From Lethocerus indicus (taxonomy: Eukaryota; Arthropoda; Insecta; Hemiptera; Belostomatidae), in NCBI GenBank assembly GCA_019843655.1, contig JACDQD010000011.1, positions 7,668,604 through 7,732,603 of the forward strand: DNA of 64,000 nt, given 5' to 3'. Under the pieces are notes generated by a model. The model was not told the DNA's origin. It ran no database searches and saw nothing but the letters and a program-made list of their open reading frames with translations. Positions 57,922 through 64,000 of this stretch are shown here, in pieces. Positions within the stretch are counted from its first letter, which is position 1; every line of letters begins with the position of its first letter. Both the position numbers and the translations under genes were made by a program.

Positions 57922-59291
57922 AGGGATGAACTTCGGTCAGCAGGGTTTTTTTTCTACTTTTAGAAACCACCTGAGCGAGATCTATTTGGAAGGGTCCCAC
58001 ATTCAGGGGTCCTCCTGTCTGCATCCGGGATAGGACCGTGAAACGTCGTTAGCAGACAACACCCGAGAGGGCCCCAGAAGGAAAGGTCAAAAACCCTTAC
58101 CGTGGAAAAAATACCGAAATTGCGGGAGGTCGACCCCCACTAAACGAGGTTCTTCCAAAACGATTACGTGTTCCTGCCGTTAGTTCATTACTATTATAAA
58201 TTTTTAATGCAACCACTATTTGCCAAAGCAAATGTAAAGCGTAATTTTTTCCTGAAGAATTGTGGTGGCCGAGAACTAGAGTTAACATTGATTACACCGG
58301 AATTAAAACGCGGAAAATTAGGCTTTAGGTGTCCGGTATTTTGGGGGCTAACCAGTAGTCCTGTAGTGGGGGGGGGGCGCGGTCACTTACATTCTCTCGC
58401 TTCTATTCTTTTTTTTTCCCCACCCGTTCAATATTCAATAAGAATAAGCGAGGCCGTGGGGTGCCCCACCCCTTGGCCCTGGGGCGCCTCTCGCCCGCCG
58501 CAACGCCGCTTTCCACCCCGAACAGTGATTTATAAACTATAATTAAACACTTGATACCCCGCCGACAATTACCTTTATACTTCACGGGGCGTTTTTACAA
58601 TGAAATATATACCGAGAATTTAACCCGATATTTAAGGCTTAACTATGATTTATGGCCTACCGATGTCGAAATAACACAGTGAACACACTCTCTCTCTTTC
58701 TCTCTCTCTCTCTTTTGGAGTTGCGCTCTATTGACTCAGGGTAATTACAAACACCGAAACGGGCCGAAGCCGAGGTCCCCGAGGATTGTTTCGCAACGGA
58801 GAACCCACCTTCGAAATTTAAAGGACTCCCGTGAACTCTCAGATTAATAACACCTCGAAAGTTCACCGATATACCGATATACAACCTCCGATGTAAATGA
58901 CTTAACGGAAAAACAGAAATTTTAATCAACAAATCAACGGTAGTTATACAGTCGATGTCATCAAATTTGACCGGGGCGACGTAGGTAATCACGATATTTG
59001 ATGTCACGCTCCATAATAGCGTGAGGGGGTTGGGAGGGGAGGAGGGTGAGAGGGGCATTCGTTAACTCTGGGCCGCGCCCAGACGTCTCGGTGCAACGTG
59101 GTTGCGTTACGCGAGCGCTCGTGAAATTCGGGTCATTGCACAGGGGAGGGGTCATTGAGCAACGCGCCTCGCCAAGGCGACAGGAGTAAACTCAATAAAT
59201 CTTCTACCGTAGCCTGGAACCGGTGGTTTGATTCGGGGACTGTACTTAAGAAAAGCGCTCGAGACAATTCGCGGGGAAGTAATTCTTTTAG
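57922..59291. other. Non-coding stretch
   Basis: Includes G8 at 58370-58377, the CT microsatellite 58687-58716 and a GC-rich part 58440-58520. Frames of up to 133 codons lack domains. Confidence 0.4.
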
Positions 59292-59400
59292 CGATCCGCT
59301 ATCTCCGTACAAGTGGATTAAGGTCTACCGTCGGTAGACACCGCGAATACCTCCGGTGATATTACGCTTTGCTCGGAAACGAGGAAGATTCGTGGGGAGA
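59292..59400 (+). repeat. Block with similarity to 49.41 kb, copy 2
   Basis: GCGATCCGCTATCTCC, TACAAGTGGATTAAGG, then, after a diverged stretch, ACGAGGAAGATTCGTGG. Encodes SDPLSPYKWIKVYRR before a stop, against SADPLCPNKWIKVF at 49406. Confidence 0.5.
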
Positions 59401-60713
59401 GTAATAAGCTAAATTAGTTGTAGCTAATCGGACGGAATATAACTTACACTATTTCGTCATTAACGTACGTCAGACAAGAGTAAGAGTTTGAGTTACCCGG
59501 AGAGAAGTACACACGACTTGTATACTACAAAGCAAGGTGGCCTAATTCTTCGTTTTATGAGGTACGTTTATGAGCATACAAAAAAGGCAACTCTATACTT
59601 AAAAATGCGAAAGAGTATACCAATACTGGGTCTCTTGGCAAATAAAAAAATATTTTTAATTTGGCAATAATGCATAATTTCGAAATGACAATTTTCTGGG
59701 ATAAATTAGACAGTATTGCAGCGGGATACGTTCGTAAGTTACCGTTACTCGATCTTGAAGATAGGCCGCGGAGCCGGGAGGCATATCCCACGTAGAAGGG
59801 GGGAAGAAAACGGAGGAGAAGAAGAAGGAGAAAAATAAAAGTAAAAAAAGGAGCGGAATATAATTTACATTGTTTCGTCGTTAGCGGCAGATAGCCCGTG
59901 GTAGATATTGCGGCATGTGTGCGCCATTAACTAATACGCGGGGAGCGTTTATAATAACAGTGTAAATGGGCAGGTGAGACTCGGCCTCTCGGTGAGCTAT
60001 GACCGGGCCCCGGCCGTTCTCCGTTTCTCCGCGGCCAGAGATGAAATCTACACTCCCGGCTTCTTTTCTTTTCTTTCCTTTTTCTTTTCTTTGGTTTTTT
60101 TCTCTCTTTCTGTTGCCCCGTTTCTCGATATGTTATAGAGGAAGGCGACTTTTCTTTACTGTTCGAGGCGGGGCTCCCGTGCTGCCGGCTCCTAAATAAC
60201 GCCGCTACCTCCAGAGACCACCGTAAGGGCCCCCCCGACCGACTATCTCGGTATCGCGATAAAAAGCTCCGCCCGCGGAAACTTTTCTCTTAATAATATC
60301 TTCGGCTTTCGGCCCGCGCCTCACCACCGTGTAATTATTCTAATTCGGCCGGCGAGATATTTAATACGCGCCGACACCTCTCTGGACCGATCCCATCTCG
60401 CGAGGCGGGGGAGAAACAAAAAAACGGATCCTGACACCTGATAAAAACTGCCGGGTGCTGAATATTAGCATTTGGCGCGATGCAGGGAGCACCCCCGAGC
60501 CCAGATGTATTATCTCTTCTAATAGCCCTACAGCGAATACTACAGGTATCATACGGACAGTAGCTACCCTGGTATGGGGTCGGGAAAGGTACTCAAATAT
60601 TCTCAGATCAAAAATGCCATGGCGATTTTTAAGTTTAAGATTTTTAACTAAAGCGAAGCAATGAAAAAAATTCAGAAACAATCCACCACAATAGATATTG
60701 AAAGGACACTTAC
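59401..60713. other. Non-coding stretch
   Basis: Poly-purine 59799-59853 and a T/C-rich tract 60057-60115 (TTTTCTTTTCTTTCCTTTTT type) that could form triplex. GC-rich 60000-60500. No coding evidence. Confidence 0.4.
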
Positions 60714-60751
60714 CTTCACGTCCTTGGCCACTCGAACAGAATCAGGATCCA
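60714..60751 (-). CDS. Candidate 38-nt micro-exon (minus strand)
   Basis: On the minus strand the segment ends GACGTGAAG followed by GTAAGT, a near-ideal donor. With the acceptor ACTGAG it reads, in phase, DPDSVRVAKDVK. A stronger-looking acceptor, GGGATTCCAG, lies further out (exon 60714-60778), but in that case the phase with no early stop reads SRPDRWWTEWILILFEWPRT and stops 5 bases before the donor. The first model looks more protein-like. Protein not recognised. Same strand as the sites at 35.3 and 3.8 kb. Confidence 0.28.
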
Positions 60752-60779
60752 CTCAGTCCACCATCTATCGGGTCGACTC

Positions 60780-61990
60780 TGGAATCCCAATATGTCCACG
60801 GCAAAAACCTAGACAATAAAAAATAAACAGGTTAACAAATCTGTCATCGCTCATCGGATTTTTATCGAGGTATTGGATTCTGTCTGCAGTTGCAACCGCC
60901 CCTATAACCCTATCGGTGGGGGAGAAATGTATAAGCGGGATCGATAATATTAATCTTAATCCGCTGCACCGAAATCCTCTTAAGGTCCGAGCGTGATGTA
61001 TACCTCCCTGACGGATTGTATTACTCCCAACTGGGCGAATTGTTTTATTTATCACAGCAGTATTACAGATTATTTTGTGTTTTTAAATTACAACATCCGT
61101 TTGTAATTCACTACGTAAAATACAATCCGTGTATATATAGTGAAATAATAATATTTATCTGCTGATATGTTATGAATTATATAGGATTAGAATTTTCACT
61201 GAAACTAAGCAATAGTAGTCGATTACTTTAAGTCATCGACTAAACCGATCCCAAAACATTGAGTACATTATTTAGCTCCCTTAACGTGTCTATTATTTCC
61301 GTACACAACCTAGGTTTTACATATTGTCGATAGAAGCGGTCGGTTTTCTACCGTAGAGGCGACCCAATTAGACTGGACTTAATAGTCACCCGAGATGTCC
61401 TTTTTCGGGCCCCGAGTCGAACATTTTACCAAACGCTAATTGACAGAGGAAGGGAGGCCCGGCCGATCGCGCGGGGGCGGGGAGGTTCGGCCCTGTTATT
61501 TATTTATACGCCCTCTGTTATCTTTATTTACATTGATTAGAACCCCAACGGCCCAATTTTCAAGCCCGCTTTTCCCCGGTAACGATATAAACGGAGTAAT
61601 TTTATTTGTCCCGGTCACTGCAGCTCACAACAACTGCGGAAACAAATCTTTATTTGTGACCAGCTCCGACAGCCAAGCCCCCTTTTAATCCGGCAAATTG
61701 CTATTTTCCCAACCTATTTGTAACATCCGTTCGGACCACTTTAAACACTTGTTTTCCGCCGGGACGGGTTTAATTATTTACATTACCCTATACACATTTT
61801 TGTCACCATATAACGTTTGTCAAAGAGGAATAATTACTGATTCAACTGCTGAAAGTAACTAAATAGTCGCGGGGTAAACACAAGGTATACGATACATGAA
61901 AGGAATGCATAAGTAATAACAAACGTTGTTTATAAGTGAGCGAATATTTCCGAATATATCATTGACTGTTGGAACAACCTCGGTTGGTAG
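60780..61990. other. Non-coding stretch
   Basis: AT-rich, with a GC-rich part 61400-61500. Nothing recognised. Confidence 0.4.
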
Positions 61991-61999
61991 GGGTTGAAA

Positions 62000-62218
62000 A
62001 TGGAACAACCCTTAGCTCAGGTGGTTTCAAAAACACAGAAAAGTAACCGAGGTTCTCGATATTTAATTGTAACGAATGTATTAGATGTACCCAAAAGTAA
62101 TCAACAAATTGATAAGATGTATTTTGGTCTTGAGGAGACCTTCAAGAGGGGAATCGAAAATTTGCCGGAAAAGTGGCAGAGAGTTGTCGATAATATTGGT
62201 GAATATATAGTAGATTAA
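62000..62218 (+). pseudogene. Mariner-like transposase C-terminal fragment
   Basis: The last third of this 73-codon frame reads LEETFKRGIENLPEKWQRVV, then DNIGEYIVD and stop. This matches the conserved end of mariner transposases (a Phe/Tyr-rich helix, G-I-x-x-L-P-x-x-W-x-x-x-x-x-x-x-G-x-Y-x-x-D). The residues before it do not match the catalytic DD34D core, so only the 3' end of the gene remains. TTTTTTTTTAGC and the phrase TTTGGGTAACCCTAATA at 62279-62295 downstream are of the kind found at mariner 3' ends, but no terminal inverted repeat is paired. Confidence 0.68.
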
Positions 62219-62299
62219 TAATTAAAGTTTTTTTTTTAGCAAAATAAAATGAATTCCAAAGTCGAAATGTTGATTACTTTGGGTAACCCTAATAGATGC

Positions 62300-64000
62300 A
62301 TTGTGACCCGTGTTCAGTAATAAGAATAGTGTAATATTTGTGCCAAAATTCGTATGTGACGATATCATATCTCCTTCAAAATTCAATGGTTAATATACTT
62401 CGATAAATACTGTTTACTCTTTCAAATTGTGGGCTTTTATTATCGAGTTGATATTTCCAGCGGGCGTTTCTCAACGACCCGGAACAATAATAGAACGAAC
62501 GCTTCCCGTTCATATAAATTTTCCGCCAACCGATACAATGAAGAGTGTAGGAAATCCTTTGGGCACACAGGAACAGTGCGGCATTGGCCACGTCTAACCC
62601 TATCGCGGGAAGTAATAATTCGGAACGATAGCCGGCGGTCAATCTGAGAGGGAGAGAGAGAGAGAGAGAGGGATGGGAGACTCAGAATCGATACAAAAGC
62701 GATATTGAGGCGAGTTTTGGGTACTGGAGGGAGGGAGGGAGGGATGGAGGGACTGGTGAATGCAATAAGGAGGGAGAGTTGAGAAATCCTTGTCAATCAT
62801 AGCCGGATTAGCGGGGACAACAAATATTTGTAAGGTGCCCCGAGGAGACGGAACCCTTCCGCCCAGGGGGCCCAGGGACCAGTCCGTTCTGGTCTGCTAA
62901 TTAAATTTCGGCGTTTGTGATTCGTCGCACGCCGCCTTCTACAGACCGAAGATACATATCTGGAACTAATAAACTGTATTTAGTGTCAAACTCGGTGCGG
63001 GCCGTAGAGCAAACAGGCGGGGACAGACGTGCTCCAGATGTAGATTGCCAAATACCAAAGTACCAACTTGAAAAGAAGGAAACGAAGCTTCTATAGAACA
63101 CGAGGAGTGATAATTGACTTATAAAGTCCATGACTCCAACACTATCTATTCTAATACATTAAAACTGTCTCTCCTATGTACGATTTCACTTCAATAAGAA
63201 TTGTAATTGAAATGAAGACAAATTGATACCGAAACGTTCCGGATATCGGAGAATCCAGGAACGTTTTGGAAGTAATGAATGGAACCACTAATATAGGTTC
63301 ATATTCGCCAAACTGAAAGGTACATTATCAATTTACAGCGTTTATAAATACAATTACGAAATGTGTATTTTTTTTATATCGCTTTTATTCGCTGTGGATT
63401 GGATGGAACCCAAGATATCGCGAACCTGCTGCTGGCTGTAGATAGATATGTCGTCAAAATGAACATTAGGACAAAGTTGACGGTGTAAGTTGTATTTACT
63501 TTTATGTAAAACATCCTGAACATTGAGCTATATCCCGTTTTTGAGTCCCCGACTTAGTGTTGAAACAGCATAAAACCGTTCATTTTTTTAAGGGGTAGTC
63601 GGACGTCAGCGATTATCCGAGGTGTAACCCCCCGGCGAGGCTTTCCCCTTTCGTTTATCATAAAATAATAAACCCTCGGCTCGCGGTAGGGGTTGGGGAA
63701 TACTGATGTTGTTGGGGGGCGGATGTGCAAAAACCTTCTTCCTTAATCCTCTTACACCCAGTTTTCTCACCCAGATATTTATTAATACCGCGAGGGTGGT
63801 GGCAGCCCTTTCTCCCCCTTCTCGGCGGAGAAGGCCCTGGCCAAGACGTTATGAATATTAATCCGCTCCTCAAAAATACATCTTTAATAATCCTTCCGCC
63901 AGCCCCGACTCCTCCCGAAGAGGACCACGAGGACAGAGGCGGTGGTAAAACAATTTAAACCCCTATATTTGCATAATGAGGGGGTTTCTTCCTTTTTTCA
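62300..64000. other. Non-coding stretch to window end
   Basis: Contains a GA microsatellite (62646-62673) and GGAGGGAGGGAGGGAGGGATGG at 62727-62748. The rest is mixed DNA with a GC-rich patch at 62840-62890. No gene recognised. Confidence 0.4.

Noticed and set aside
1..64000. CRISPR arrays, bacterial operons, rRNA or tRNA genes
   Set aside because: No regularly spaced direct repeats, no ribosome-binding-site/ORF arrangement, and no conserved RNA gene core were seen; the window is eukaryotic in character.

Overview
This looks like intergenic or large-intron DNA from an animal nuclear genome, most likely an arthropod and possibly an insect. There are no bacterial-style operons, no long uninterrupted coding frames, and no tRNA or rRNA gene that I could find. 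Composition alternates between AT-rich DNA and blocks that are visibly GC-rich. Simple repeats are abundant. The recognisable mobile DNA is of animal type: a Jockey-like LINE reverse transcriptase fragment, mariner-like transposase remnants and a piggyBac-like (TTAA) non-autonomous element. No complete protein-coding gene can be called. The longest open frames lack recognisable domains or come from simple repeats.

The dominant structured component is one short repeat family, found about 18 times from 5.1 kb to 57.4 kb, here called the hairpin-tail element. Its body is an imperfect palindrome. One arm begins GTAGATTTCGTGTG, runs through GCTAGACCGGTTTCGGC and GCCATCTTCAGTAGCGG to a loop, and is followed by its own reverse complement. 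A non-palindromic tail comes next (GGTATTCCAACCCC, then TCGCAGACCACAAAACAGG, then TATKYTRAAC). Six copies are bounded by 11-15 bp direct repeats of host sequence placed exactly at the two ends. Copies vary from about 290 bp down to 51 bp through interior loss while keeping both ends.

Other repeats, left to right: a piggyBac-like MITE in opposite orientations (1.65 and 8.8 kb); an 84-bp direct duplication (15.8/16.1 kb) and a related shared block (16.24/17.96 kb); an inverted pair (19.98/21.34 kb) with two more partial copies (52.9, 57.9 kb); a mariner-like helix-turn-helix remnant (29.7 kb, minus); a head-to-tail pair of decayed LINE-derived copies (31.8-33.0 and 33.05-33.7 kb); a Jockey-like RT fragment (34.3-34.7 kb); a nearly perfect 87-bp inverted repeat (40.55-40.81 kb); a dispersed pair (45.9/48.0 kb); and a mariner C-terminus (62.0-62.2 kb).

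Hints of host coding sequence are weak. There is a GC3-rich exon-like segment on the plus strand at 47.09-47.21 kb. On the minus strand there are very short segments ending in good splice donors at 60.7, 35.3 and 3.8 kb. They could belong to genes with very large introns. The GC-rich blocks (around 15.4-18.4, 22-23.7, 27.8-28.6, 33.9-34.2, 36.6-37.3, 39.8-40.3, 42.4-44.4, 47.5-49.5, 50.3-50.8, 53.5-54.2 and 60-60.5 kb) carry few recognised elements and repeatedly contain TAAT cores joined to GGCC. Regulatory or conserved non-coding DNA of a developmental locus is a reasonable but untested reading.
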